Shown here in pieces: positions 45,806-54,159 of a stretch of 64,000 bases of DNA. The notes beneath the pieces are model-generated. The model was not told where the DNA came from. It searched no databases and saw nothing but the letters and a program-made list of their open reading frames with translations. How positions within the stretch are numbered: position 1 is the stretch's first letter; the number at the start of each line of letters is the position of its first letter. Location of the stretch: the NCBI RefSeq assembly GCF_900156305.1, contig NZ_FTPL01000002.1:372001-436000 (forward strand), given 5' to 3'. The translations under genes were made by a program, and so were the position numbers. Source of the DNA: Edaphobacillus lindanitolerans. Its GTDB lineage: Bacteria; Bacillota; Bacilli; Bacillales_A; Planococcaceae.

Positions 45806-46588
45806 TCAGTTGAGGATCTTCACTTTCACTGTCTTGGAACCCCACTGGAGTGCACGTTCCTTATTCGGGATGAATACATCGATGCGGTTGCCTTTGATCG
45901 CGCTGCCTTTATCTCCGGCAATCGCTTCCCCGTATCCCTCAACCCAGACTTTCGTGCCGAGCGGGATGACGCTTGGATCAACGGCAATGACTTTGGCATT
46001 CGGGTTTGCCCGGAGATTAATGCCGGTTGCCGTCACGCCGGAACAGCCCGCACAGTATGCGGTGTAAGCCGTGGCACGGACAGACAGTTCACGTGATGCC
46101 GACGGAGCAGGTGCGCTCGTCTGGGTTGCGGAGCTTCCTGATTTCGCCGGTGTTCCGGATTTCGCTGGCGTTCCGGAAACCTTCAGCCGGTCGCCCGGAT
46201 AGATCAGGGTGCTGCCGAGCCCGTTCAGGGACATGAGAGTATTGACGCTCATGCTGTGGTTCGTTGCAATTCTGTAAAGCGTATCACCGCTTTTTACTGT
46301 ATATGTTGCGGCCGATGCAGCCGGTTTGGACGCTTGTACGGGCTGTTTTGCAGGCTTTTGCGAAACAGCCGGTGCCTGGTTTTGGCTAGTCACGAGAACT
46401 TCGCCGGGATAAATGAGATCAGAGGAAAGGGAGTTCCACTGTTTCAATTGTCCGACCGTGACCGAATTCGCCTGCGAGATCGACCAGAGCGTGTCCCCTT
46501 TGGCTACCGTGTGTTCTGCTGCGGAGGCAGTTCCAACTCCTGCCCCGAGAGTAAGTGCCGCAGTCAGTGCAATCAAACTTTTTTTCAT
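45806..46588 (-). CDS. Secreted LysM and 3D-domain cell-wall protein (YocH-like)
   Basis: 260-residue exported protein. Signal peptide MKKSLIALTAALTLGAGVGTASA, two LysM peptidoglycan-binding repeats (HTVAKGDTLWSISQ and YTVKSGDTLYRIAT), a Ser/Thr/Pro/Lys linker with a repeated SGTPAK motif, and a C-terminal 3D domain with its three aspartates (AVDPSVIPLG, AGDKGSAIKG, RIDVFI), as in stationary-phase survival/lytic transglycosylase-like proteins. Likely a wall hydrolase acting in peptidoglycan turnover. The start follows AAAGGAG; an upstream ATG at 46630 is not needed. A weak WalR-like half-site pair lies about 90 bases upstream. Confidence 0.92.
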   Translation of the reverse strand: MKKSLIALTAALTLGAGVGTASAAEHTVAKGDTLWSISQANSVTVGQLKQWNSLSSDLIYPGEVLVTSQNQAPAVSQKPAKQPVQASKPAASAATYTVKSGDTLYRIATNHSMSVNTLMSLNGLGSTLIYPGDRLKVSGTPAKSGTPAKSGSSATQTSAPAPSASRELSVRATAYTAYCAGCSGVTATGINLRANPNAKVIAVDPSVIPLGTKVWVEGYGEAIAGDKGSAIKGNRIDVFIPNKERALQWGSKTVKVKILN

Positions 46589-46689
46589 AGTTTGGATGTC
46601 TCCTTTCTTCAACGACACCCACTCTACCACGCCAATGTTTCAGGAATATGACAAAACGATGAAGATCAGGAGACAAAACTATTACACTA

Positions 46690-48504
46690 TTAATTATTTG
46701 CTAGAATACTACACGGAAGTTCAATTTCCGCCATGGTCCCTTCGCCTTCGACACTGCTGAATCGGATGGTTCCTCCATGGTTTTCAATGATTTTATAGCT
46801 TGTCATCAGGCCGAGGCCCGTCCCTTTTTCTTTGTTCGAATAAAACGGCTCCCCCAATCGGTGCAGCCGATCCGCCGGAATGCCGACCCCTTCATCGGAA
46901 ACCTGTACTTTTACCGTCGGATTCCCGGAGATCAGTTTTACACGCACGGTGCCTCCGTCCGGCATGGCTTCGATTGCATTTTTGACGAAGTTGATGATCA
47001 CCTGCTTGATCTGTTTCGCCTCACAATTGACCCAGACCGGATTCTTTGTTTTCCTGAACCGGATCCTGCTCCCGTGCATGTGCGCTTCGGCCTTCAGCAG
47101 CTGGGTGACTTCGTGAAGCACTTCATTCAGGTCGTAATCTCTCATTTCCGTTTCCTGGTGCGGCTTGGCGAGCATGAGGAATTCATCCATGATCAGCTCG
47201 ATCCGGCTCAGCTCGTCGAGGATGATCCCGGCGAACGGGTTGGCCTCCCCTTCCCCGAGGAGCTGGACAAATCCCTTCACCGACGTGAGCGGATTCCGGA
47301 CTTCATGCGCGATCCCTGCGGCCAGGCGGCCGACCACACCGAGCTTCTCCCACTTTTGAGTAAGCTCCAGACTATGTTTGAGATCGGTGATGTCCTGAGT
47401 GAAGGTGACCAGCCGGACGGCCTCTCCTTCATCATCTTCGACCCGGATGAATTTTGTGCGGAGCCAGCGGACCTGTTCCTCCGTTCCGTGTATCCTGAAT
47501 TCGATCTCCCGCGTTTCATTGCTGATTCCCTCCAAAAAGTCCCCGGCCGCCTCCTTGTCCTCATCCAGAAGATTTCTCCTGATGGACATCGGGTCCGCGT
47601 ACAATTCATTGAGAGGAAGACCGAATAGTCTTTCCATCGCGGGATTCAGATAGATATATTTCTCCTGGACGCAGTCATACTGCGCCAATCCGATGTCCAC
47701 GTTATCCATAATGTCGACGATCAGTTGGTCGCGGTCATGGATGATCCGCTCCTGAAGGCGGATCAGCGACCGGCTGGCCAGCATTGCCTCACGGGATATG
47801 AACAGCACAAAAAATGCCCTGACCCGGTTTTTCTCGCCGTAGACCGGAAACGCCTGAACATGCACCGGCACACGCGAGCCGTCTTTCCTCAACCGCACCG
47901 TATCCAGCCGGTAATTCCGTTCTCCCGATATCAGCCGCATGCTCCCGACCTTGAATTCATGCTCAAGTTCCTTCGGGATGATCGGAATGGGCCTGCCGAG
48001 CAGTTCACAGGCACTCCAGCCGAATTCCTTTACGAATGACTCATTGACATCCAAGATCACCCCGTCAACCGACATCATGATTGCCGCCTCGTCGATCAGT
48101 TCAAAAAAGGGACTGTTCCATGCCGTCGGCTTATCATCCAGTGCCAGACCGGCTGGCCTCGGAACGACCGGAAACAAGCCAATCAGGAACAGATCCTCCT
48201 CTATGGCTTTCAATTCCCTAACATAGTAAGGATCATATCCTCTGTCGGCAACCCGGAACGTGAACGGGACAAAGCGCTCTCCTTCGGTCGCTTCCTGCAT
48301 CCTTGAATAAATCAGGGGAACATCGTCCCGGTGAACCATTTCCTCTATGGACTTGTTGGAGAGCACCGTGTTCGAGTCATGGTATATCTCCCCGTCCGGC
48401 ATGATGAACCAGTAGCCTTTCCGTCTCGCATCAATGAGAAAGTATTGTAATCCCGTGCCTTCCGCCGCCAATAGGTACCGGAGATCATCCTTCAACTTTT
48501 TCAT
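46690..48504 (-). CDS. Cytosolic PAS-domain sensor histidine kinase (sporulation-kinase type)
   Basis: About 604 residues, no membrane segments. A PAS-like N-terminus is followed by two PAS domains (one around PFFELIDEAAIMMSVDGVIL, the next around IMDNVDIGLAQYD with PAC), then HisKA with phosphoacceptor GIAHEVRNPLTSVKGF, and HATPase_c with FVKNAIEAMPDGG (N box), DEGVGIPADRL (G1) and GTGLGLM (G2). The HEVRNPLT box is typical of KinA/KinE kinases that feed the sporulation phosphorelay, but other outputs are possible and no response regulator is adjacent. The frame extends to 48753 through a terminator and into the next gene, so I start at ATG 48504 (AGAGG 11 bases upstream); 48525 is an alternative. 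A TATACT box lies at 48609-48604. Confidence 0.88.
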   Translation of the reverse strand: MKKLKDDLRYLLAAEGTGLQYFLIDARRKGYWFIMPDGEIYHDSNTVLSNKSIEEMVHRDDVPLIYSRMQEATEGERFVPFTFRVADRGYDPYYVRELKAIEEDLFLIGLFPVVPRPAGLALDDKPTAWNSPFFELIDEAAIMMSVDGVILDVNESFVKEFGWSACELLGRPIPIIPKELEHEFKVGSMRLISGERNYRLDTVRLRKDGSRVPVHVQAFPVYGEKNRVRAFFVLFISREAMLASRSLIRLQERIIHDRDQLIVDIMDNVDIGLAQYDCVQEKYIYLNPAMERLFGLPLNELYADPMSIRRNLLDEDKEAAGDFLEGISNETREIEFRIHGTEEQVRWLRTKFIRVEDDEGEAVRLVTFTQDITDLKHSLELTQKWEKLGVVGRLAAGIAHEVRNPLTSVKGFVQLLGEGEANPFAGIILDELSRIELIMDEFLMLAKPHQETEMRDYDLNEVLHEVTQLLKAEAHMHGSRIRFRKTKNPVWVNCEAKQIKQVIINFVKNAIEAMPDGGTVRVKLISGNPTVKVQVSDEGVGIPADRLHRLGEPFYSNKEKGTGLGLMTSYKIIENHGGTIRFSSVEGEGTMAEIELPCSILANN

Positions 48505-48641
48505 TCTTTTATCGACCTCTTCCATGGCGAAATCATCGAAAGAACTAGGACCTTTGGTACATAGTTCCAACGAAAGTAACGGACGAATATTCAGATTAAA
48601 ATTAGTATACAAGAACGATTGCAGAAATGGAATATACAAAC

Positions 48642-48671
48642 AAGCCGGAAAGTAAAACTCTTCCGGCTTTT
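48642..48671. terminator. Terminator after the SRAP gene
   Basis: Hairpin AAGCCGGAA / TTCCGGCTT with a 12-base loop. On the minus strand the tail TGTTTGTAT is only partly T-rich; on the plus strand TT follows. It lies between the SRAP stop and the kinase promoter. Confidence 0.6.
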
Positions 48672-48746
48672 CAGGGTTGCCATGCTTGGAATTCATGAAG
48701 CGGTTAAAACAGGAATTTTTATTCAGATGAACGCGGAGCGCCGCCT

Positions 48747-49421
48747 TCAGCAATAAGGAACAATCAATTCCGGGCCGTTGTTCTTCGGAGAGTTGACTCC
48801 GGGAGATACTTCGTACGCTTCCATTCTCGCTGCATCAAACGGTACGAGCAGTTCCCGGAGCGCTTCGGTGTCCCGGTTTCCCGGATCCAGCCACAGCGCT
48901 TCCTTTTCCTTCGGGAGAATGACGGGCATCCGATCATGGATCTCCGCCATCAGCCCGTTCGGCTTCGTCGTGATGGCCGTGCAGGAATGCACTTTCTCGC
49001 CGTCCGGAGAAACCCAGGTTTCCCACAGGCCCGCAATGCCAAATACTTCCTCCCCCTTCAGGCGGATCCGCATCGGTTTTTTTTGCCCGTCCGCCTTCTT
49101 CCATTCGTAAAAGGAATCTGCCGGGATCAGGCACCGGCGCCTTTTGAAAGCTTCCCTGAAGCTGGGCTTGTCTGCGACCGTCTCGGCTCTTGCATTAATG
49201 AGCCGGCTTCCGATTTTCGGGTCATCCGCCCACCTCGGGATCAGTCCCCACTTTAATTTGCCAAGCCGGTTCCGGTTACCGTCATTGATGACAGCCACGA
49301 CCTGCTGGGATGGCGCGATGTTGTAGCTTGCTTCGTAATCGGATTCGACGATTGCAGCAGTTGCGGAAAAACGCTCGATCAGTTCTGCATACGGTACATA
49401 CAAAGTGAATCTTCCGCACAT
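48747..49421 (-). CDS. SOS-response-associated peptidase (SRAP, YedK/HMCES family)
   Basis: Shields abasic sites in single-stranded DNA by forming a thiazolidine crosslink through Cys2. 224 residues. The protein begins MCGRFTLY, so Met removal exposes the catalytic cysteine. Other invariant elements: NARAETVADKPSFREAF (Asn and Glu), DSFYEWKK (Glu), and AEIHDRMPVIL (His). Length and motifs are complete. No LexA-type box was found upstream. Terminator after it; promoter not resolved. Confidence 0.95.
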   Translation of the reverse strand: MCGRFTLYVPYAELIERFSATAAIVESDYEASYNIAPSQQVVAVINDGNRNRLGKLKWGLIPRWADDPKIGSRLINARAETVADKPSFREAFKRRRCLIPADSFYEWKKADGQKKPMRIRLKGEEVFGIAGLWETWVSPDGEKVHSCTAITTKPNGLMAEIHDRMPVILPKEKEALWLDPGNRDTEALRELLVPFDAARMEAYEVSPGVNSPKNNGPELIVPYC

Positions 49422-49476
49422 CGGAATCCCTCCTTTTTGTCACTTTACCACACCTCCATCATGCGTATCCCGGAAA

Positions 49477-49512
49477 ACGAAAAGCCGGTCCCCCTGTAAT
49501 CAGGAGGACCGG
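49477..49512 (-). terminator. Terminator after popT
   Basis: Minus-strand hairpin AGCCGGTCCTCCT / AGGGGGACCGGCT (one G-U-type mismatch) followed by TTTCGTTTTCC, directly after the popT stop. Confidence 0.75.
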
Positions 49513-49523
49513 CTATTCTCTGT

Positions 49524-50339
49524 TCACCGATTGGCATCCACTTTTCCGAGCCAGACCGTAAACAGCAATCCGGCGAGGAACGTGACTGCACTGACAGCCA
49601 ATGATCCGGGACCGGAATGCAGGCCAGGGAAAATCACGAATACAGAGCCGGCGATCAGTCCGATGATGACTGCGTACATCAAGGACGGGAAAGTATTCAG
49701 CAGGTAATGGATGATCCTGCTGCTGACGATGAATCCGACAATAACCCCCGCTCCGATGACGGCGATGATCGGCAGATTCAAGTTGGACAGCGCGGCAATG
49801 GCTGTGGAATACGCGCCGAGCAGCAGCAGGACGAATGATCCGCTGACGCCTGGAAGCAACATGGCCATGCTGCCGAGCCAGCCGGAGAAGAACAGGAACA
49901 CCGCCTTCGACCCGGTCAGTTCCCGGATCGGCTCGCTGTCGGACGGATTGAGGAATGCCGTCGCCGCGAGGGCAATGCCGATGATGACGAGGATCACGTA
50001 GTGGATCGGACGGAAATTGCGCTTCATCCCCGATTCCCTGGCGAGAAACGGGAGCACCCCGAGCACGAGGCCGATGAAGAAGAACTGGGTCGGCACGACG
50101 TGATTGGCAAGCAAGTATTCAATCAGGCGGCTGAACAGGAGAAGTGCCCCGCCGATCCCGATTCCGAGCGGCACGAGGAAGCCGAGCTGTTTTTTCCAGT
50201 CCCTGCTGAAGAACCCGTTGATCGCCTTCAGCAGATTGTCGTAGATGCCGAGAATGAGCGCGACGGTTCCTCCGCTCACACCCGGAATCAGATCACTGAT
50301 GCCCATCATGAGTCCCCGGTAAATATTTTTCCATTGCAT
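49524..50339 (-). CDS. popT: DUF368 polyprenyl-phosphate translocase (PopT family)
   Basis: 271-residue polytopic membrane protein of about eight to nine helices. The DUF368 signature is seen in GISDLIPGVSGGTVALILGIYD (about 14-35) and the second, repeated motif AMLLPGVSGSFVLLLLGAY (about 158-176); these inverted PGVSG repeats are typical. The family was recently assigned to recycling of undecaprenyl phosphate across the membrane, alongside DedA proteins. Alone between two terminators, so probably monocistronic. Confidence 0.88.
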   Translation of the reverse strand: MQWKNIYRGLMMGISDLIPGVSGGTVALILGIYDNLLKAINGFFSRDWKKQLGFLVPLGIGIGGALLLFSRLIEYLLANHVVPTQFFFIGLVLGVLPFLARESGMKRNFRPIHYVILVIIGIALAATAFLNPSDSEPIRELTGSKAVFLFFSGWLGSMAMLLPGVSGSFVLLLLGAYSTAIAALSNLNLPIIAVIGAGVIVGFIVSSRIIHYLLNTFPSLMYAVIIGLIAGSVFVIFPGLHSGPGSLAVSAVTFLAGLLFTVWLGKVDANR

Positions 50340-50483
50340 GTCGAAATCAATCCTTCCAGACTTCCAGTTAAAAACTCCTTAGACAGTATATCATGTCTCC
50401 AATCGCATGATGCCAGAATGATAAATGTATTCCGGGCAGAGGGAGCATGACTGGAGCCGGCCGGATGCCTGTGTGCCGCACAT

Positions 50484-50546
50484 TAAAAAAGCAAGAACGC
50501 CGGCCGCGCTTTCCGCGGTAGTATCCGGAGTCCCTGCTTTCGGGTG
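50484..50546 (-). terminator. Terminator after trhO
   Basis: Minus strand: AGCAGGGACTCCGG pairs with CCGGCGTTCTTGCT (two G-U, one mismatch), with an inner CCGCG/CGCGG stem, followed by TTTTTTAATG. Confidence 0.65.
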
Positions 50547-50580
50547 ATATCAGCCGATCACCGGCCTGCCGAAAACCCGG

Positions 50581-51540
50581 TCAGTTTTTGGAGGCGGTCA
50601 GTTCATCGACTTTTTGGCGCCATTCCTCTTCGGTCATGCCGGTCTCGAGGAAATAGCGGTTCCGCGGATGCTCGCGGCATTCGTCGGAGCAGCTGCGGCG
50701 GTGGATGAGTTCATTCTCTTCCGAGCTGAGAATCTTCTTGTTGCATTCAGGGTTGGCACAGTTGACGTACCGCTCGCATGGCGTCCCGTCGAAGTGGTCG
50801 CGTCCGACGACCACATGCTCGACCTGATTGACCGGCACGGCGATCCGTTCGTCGAACACGTAGCATTGTCCGTCCCACAGCTGCCCTTTTGCAACCGGGT
50901 CTTTTCCGTAGGTGACAATGCCTCCGTGAAGGTGACCGACGTCTTCAAACCCTTCGCGCTTGAGCCATCCCGTGAATTTCTCGCAGCGGATCCCTCCTGT
51001 GCAATAAGCCAGGATCCGCTTTCCTTCGAACATTTCCCGGTTTTCCTGCACCCAATCCGGCAAGTCACGGAACGTCTCGACTTCCGGCCGGATGGCACCG
51101 CGGAAGTGTCCGAGATCGTATTCATAATCGTTCCGCGCGTCGAGGACGACGGTATTCTCGTCCTGCATCGCTTCCAGGAACTCAGCCGGCTCCAGGTATT
51201 CGCCTGTCAGCTCGTTCGGATCAATGTCCTCTTCAAGGCTCAGGTTGACGATTTCCTTGCGTGCACGGACATGCATTTTCCTGAACGCATGGCCCTCCGT
51301 CTCGTCCACTTTAAACACGAGGTCGCTGAACCGTTTGTCTGCATGCATGGCGTCCATATATTTTTGCGTCTGCTCGATCGTGCCCGAGCATGTACCGTTG
51401 ATGCCTTCTTCCCCGACGAGGATCCGTCCTTTGAGGCCGAGCTCTCTGCAAAATGCAAGATGCTCCGCCGCAAAGGTCTCCGGATCCTCAATCGGCACGT
51501 ATTTATAATACAGCAGGACTCTGTGTGTGAATTTTCCCAT
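50581..51540 (-). CDS. trhO: tRNA uridine-34 hydroxylase TrhO (rhodanese-type)
   Basis: Oxygen-dependent formation of 5-hydroxyuridine at the tRNA wobble position. 319 residues. N-terminal domain with [19 protein letters not shown], central rhodanese domain ([19 protein letters not shown]) with active-site cysteine in [16 protein letters not shown] (near residue 180), and a C-terminal cysteine-rich tail ([10 protein letters not shown] ... [13 protein letters not shown]) found in this subfamily. Followed by a terminator. Confidence 0.94.
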   Translation of the reverse strand: MGKFTHRVLLYYKYVPIEDPETFAAEHLAFCRELGLKGRILVGEEGINGTCSGTIEQTQKYMDAMHADKRFSDLVFKVDETEGHAFRKMHVRARKEIVNLSLEEDIDPNELTGEYLEPAEFLEAMQDENTVVLDARNDYEYDLGHFRGAIRPEVETFRDLPDWVQENREMFEGKRILAYCTGGIRCEKFTGWLKREGFEDVGHLHGGIVTYGKDPVAKGQLWDGQCYVFDERIAVPVNQVEHVVVGRDHFDGTPCERYVNCANPECNKKILSSEENELIHRRSCSDECREHPRNRYFLETGMTEEEWRQKVDELTASKN

Positions 51541-51667
51541 AATCCGACACCATTCCCTTTCTCCTTTGGATTAAAAAATGCCACTCACCAATATAACAAA
51601 TTAATGGCCGCTTGGATAGTCCGAAACACGGCGGACAGCCCGCCATGTAAGAGGCGGGCTGCAGTGT

Positions 51668-51964
51668 TTATCGGTTTTTCATCCCTTGATAACGGCTGAT
51701 GAACGTGTGGGGGGCGTCTTCCGTCTCGAACGCAAACAACCCTTCAATGGTATGCAGATATAGAAACCAGCTTGTCGCGGTCGCCGGCCTGCAACTGATG
51801 TCCGTCACGCTATTCATCCGAAAACTGCGTTCATGGGAAATGATGGCTGCCGGCGTGAGCGTCAGTTCGTACTCATGCCGCTCCGCCTTCTGCTCGAGCC
51901 AGTGGATGCGCCGCTTGACCTTCACATATCGGATGGACGCCACCCGGTCGCTGTGAGGAATCAT
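51668..51964 (-). CDS. Hypothetical 98-residue protein coupled to yumC
   Basis: Its ATG overlaps the yumC stop codon as ATGA, so translation is probably coupled. No signal or membrane segment; N-terminal half basic (YVKVKRRIHWLEQKAERHEYEL), C-terminal half with alternating beta-like pattern (SWFLYLHTIEGLFAFETEDAPHTF), reminiscent of small PH-like domains. I recognise no family. A hairpin without a T tract (CAGCCCGCC / GGCGGGCTG at 51638-51663) follows the stop. Confidence 0.65.
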   Translation of the reverse strand: MIPHSDRVASIRYVKVKRRIHWLEQKAERHEYELTLTPAAIISHERSFRMNSVTDISCRPATATSWFLYLHTIEGLFAFETEDAPHTFISRYQGMKNR

Positions 51965-52950
51965 TTGAACACAGACGTACTGTGGAGCGGCTGCACGCGG
52001 GATTTCGGGTCAAGATAAGCTTTCGCATTGTTGACGGCAATCGGCGCTTCACCCAGTCCGACGGCGATCAGCTTGACTTTTCCGTCGTAGGACGTGACGT
52101 CACCCGCCGCGTAGATTCCCTCGATGTTGGTTTCCATCTTCGTGTTGACGAGGATGGAGTTTTTGTCCATCTCCAGACCCCATTCTTTCAGCGGCCCGAG
52201 GGATGACACGTTCCCGTAGTTGACAATCACATGGTCCGCGTGAAGCTCCGTTTCGCTTCCGTCTTTGCCGACGAGCACCACTTCATTCAGTTTCCCCTCT
52301 TCACCCTGCAGGATTTTCACGTTATGGGACGTCTTCACTTCCACAGACGAATCATGCAATTTCGTCACGCTCGTCTCATGTGCGGTGAACCGCTCGCGCC
52401 GATGGACGAGCGTCACTTTCTTCGCAGTCCCCTCAAGCATGAGTGCCCAGTCGACCGCAGAGTCCCCGCCGCCGCATACGAGCACTTCCGTGTCCGAGAA
52501 GCTGGAGAGGTCCTTGACGCCGTAGTGCAGGCTCTTGCCCTCGAACGTCTCGGCACCTTCCACATTCAGCTTGCGCGGCTGGAAGGCGCCGACGCCGGCT
52601 GTGATGAGGACCGTGCGGGAGTAATGGACACCCTGGTCCGTTTCGATGACGAAGAGCTCGCCGTCCCGGTTGGCTGCCAGGACGGTTTCTCCGAGGCAGA
52701 CCTCGGGTTTGCCGTATTGCGCCTGTTCCACCAGATTGTCAACGAGGTCTTTGGCCAGGATTTTTGGGAATCCTCCGACGTCATAGATGAATTTATCCGG
52801 ATACAATTCCGACAACTGTCCGCCAAGTTGAGGAAGACTGTCGAGAATCTTCACTTTCATCTCGCGCATGCCGGCATAGAAAGAAGCGAAGAGACCGGTC
52901 GGTCCGCCTCCCACTATCGTAATATCAAAAATATCCTGTTCATTTATCAA
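51961..52950 (-). CDS. yumC: Ferredoxin/flavodoxin-NADP+ reductase (YumC, TrxR-like)
   Basis: Thioredoxin-reductase-like FNR of Firmicutes that exchanges electrons between NADPH and ferredoxin or flavodoxin. 329 residues. FAD site GGGPTGLFASFYAG (about 13-26), NADPH site VCGGGDSAVDWAL (about 159-171), and GIYAAGDVTSYDGKVKLIAVGLGEA at the end. There is no CxxC redox pair, which separates it from true thioredoxin reductase. Start is TTG with GAGGAG about eight bases upstream. It is followed by an overlapping small gene. Confidence 0.95.
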   Translation of the reverse strand: MINEQDIFDITIVGGGPTGLFASFYAGMREMKVKILDSLPQLGGQLSELYPDKFIYDVGGFPKILAKDLVDNLVEQAQYGKPEVCLGETVLAANRDGELFVIETDQGVHYSRTVLITAGVGAFQPRKLNVEGAETFEGKSLHYGVKDLSSFSDTEVLVCGGGDSAVDWALMLEGTAKKVTLVHRRERFTAHETSVTKLHDSSVEVKTSHNVKILQGEEGKLNEVVLVGKDGSETELHADHVIVNYGNVSSLGPLKEWGLEMDKNSILVNTKMETNIEGIYAAGDVTSYDGKVKLIAVGLGEAPIAVNNAKAYLDPKSRVQPLHSTSVFK

Positions 52951-53060
52951 TTAAGTCAACTCCTCATGCTTATATCCAATCGAGAATTCTTTTCAGTGAA
53001 TATTATAACCGCAACCGTCAAGGATAGAAAATACAATGCCCTATCTTTCGCCTGGCGGAC

Positions 53061-53086
53061 GTTTCCCGTGCATCCCAAACGGGTAC
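53061..53086 (+). promoter_or_regulatory. Putative SigB promoter for the RsbR-like gene
   Basis: GTTTCC (53061-53066), 14-base spacer, GGGTAC (53081-53086), close to the SigB consensus GTTTAA-N12-14-GGGTAT (9 of 12). Lies about 65 bases before the RsbR-like start. Inferred, but the product fits general stress control. Confidence 0.55.
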
Positions 53087-53150
53087 TGGGATACAATGGT
53101 GAGGCGGCGCTTGCCGGCTGAATAATTTCTAATTGAAAGGTTGTCATATC

Positions 53151-53978
53151 TTGGGGAAACATCAGCAGGAAATCTATGACCATATGATGGCAAACAAGGA
53201 TGAACTTGCACGTCGGTGGATCGATTCCAGTGCTGGCGACGGGACGGCTTACACATTCAATATCGAGGACAAGGAAAAAATGCGGCTGCAGCATAATGCG
53301 CTCATCGAGGCTGTATCTTCCCTATTCATCGAAAACGAACAATCATTCAACATACATATTAATGAGTGGGCAGAATCGGTTGCGGCTGATTGGGTCAGGA
53401 ACGGCATATCCATAGAAGAGACCATTGCACAGTTCAGAAGGATCCGAAGCACCTATTGGAATTTTGTAAAGGACTTCATCATGTCCGCAAGAGAAGGTTT
53501 TACAATCGAAGAAGCTTTTTATTGGAGCAATCTCGTCAATGACGCCTTTGGATACATCTCCGAGAATTTTGCCCGGCACTACGAGGAAGCACATGAGAAG
53601 ATCCTTGCATCCCAGCAGAAGATGATCACGGAACTCAGCAGCCCGGTCATCCCGGTCAAGCGCGGAATCGGAATCTTGCCGATCGTCGGTGACATCGATA
53701 CTTACCGGGCCAAGGTGATCCTAGAAACGACGCTTGACCAGGCCTCCAGGCAAAAGCTCGATCAATTGTTCATCGATCTTTCGGCGGTTCCGATCGTGGA
53801 TACGATGGTGGCCCATCAAATATTCCAGCTCATCGATGCGCTCCGGCTGATCGGCGTAGAAACGGTTCTGTCCGGAATCCGGCCGGAAATCGCCCAGACC
53901 GCGGTCCAGCTAGGAATCGATTTCAAAGATACCAAAACACAGTCCACACTGATGGACGCCCTTGAAATTTATGGCTGA
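53151..53978 (+). CDS. RsbR-like stressosome co-antagonist (STAS domain)
   Basis: About 275 residues. N-terminal all-helical sensor domain (IYDHMMANKDELARRWIDSS ... IEETIAQFRRIRSTYWNF), non-heme globin-like as in RsbR paralogues, and a C-terminal STAS domain from about residue 150 (SSPVIPVKRGIGILPIVGDID). The STAS threonines in VDTMVAHQ and IAQTAVQ, the likely RsbT phosphorylation sites, are present. In B. subtilis, RsbR proteins with RsbS build the stressosome controlling SigB. Start is uncertain: TTG at 53151 has AAAGG ten bases upstream; TTG at 53133 is possible. No rsbS, rsbT or sigB lies nearby. Confidence 0.86.
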   Translation: MGKHQQEIYDHMMANKDELARRWIDSSAGDGTAYTFNIEDKEKMRLQHNALIEAVSSLFIENEQSFNIHINEWAESVAADWVRNGISIEETIAQFRRIRSTYWNFVKDFIMSAREGFTIEEAFYWSNLVNDAFGYISENFARHYEEAHEKILASQQKMITELSSPVIPVKRGIGILPIVGDIDTYRAKVILETTLDQASRQKLDQLFIDLSAVPIVDTMVAHQIFQLIDALRLIGVETVLSGIRPEIAQTAVQLGIDFKDTKTQSTLMDALEIYG

Positions 53979-54001
53979 CATGCCCTTCCGCCTCTTTCGT
54001 T

Positions 54002-54023
54002 GCCTCGAATGAGGCTTTTTTTT
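54002..54023 (+). terminator. Terminator after the RsbR-like gene
   Basis: Short hairpin GCCTC-GAAT-GAGGC followed by eight T residues. Confidence 0.85.
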
Positions 54024-54159
54024 ATGGAAATTTTAACGGGCCATTGAAAAAGCCAGGTGAATCATGAAGAATGGGAAATGAACGACGATTTTGAAAAGAC
54101 ATTGTGTCCCCTGCAGCCGGCCGCTGCCTGGGCGCAAAGTCGGCAAAAGGAGGATACAA

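Noticed and set aside
46670-46686. WalR-like site TGTAAT-N5-TGTCTC upstream of the LysM-3D gene
   Set aside because: The first half fits the TGTWAH-N5-TGTWAH consensus but the second fits poorly, and no promoter could be placed next to it.
48505-48753. N-terminal extension of the sensor kinase to 48753
   Set aside because: It overlaps the end of the SRAP gene and a terminator hairpin and the encoded segment lacks PAS features.
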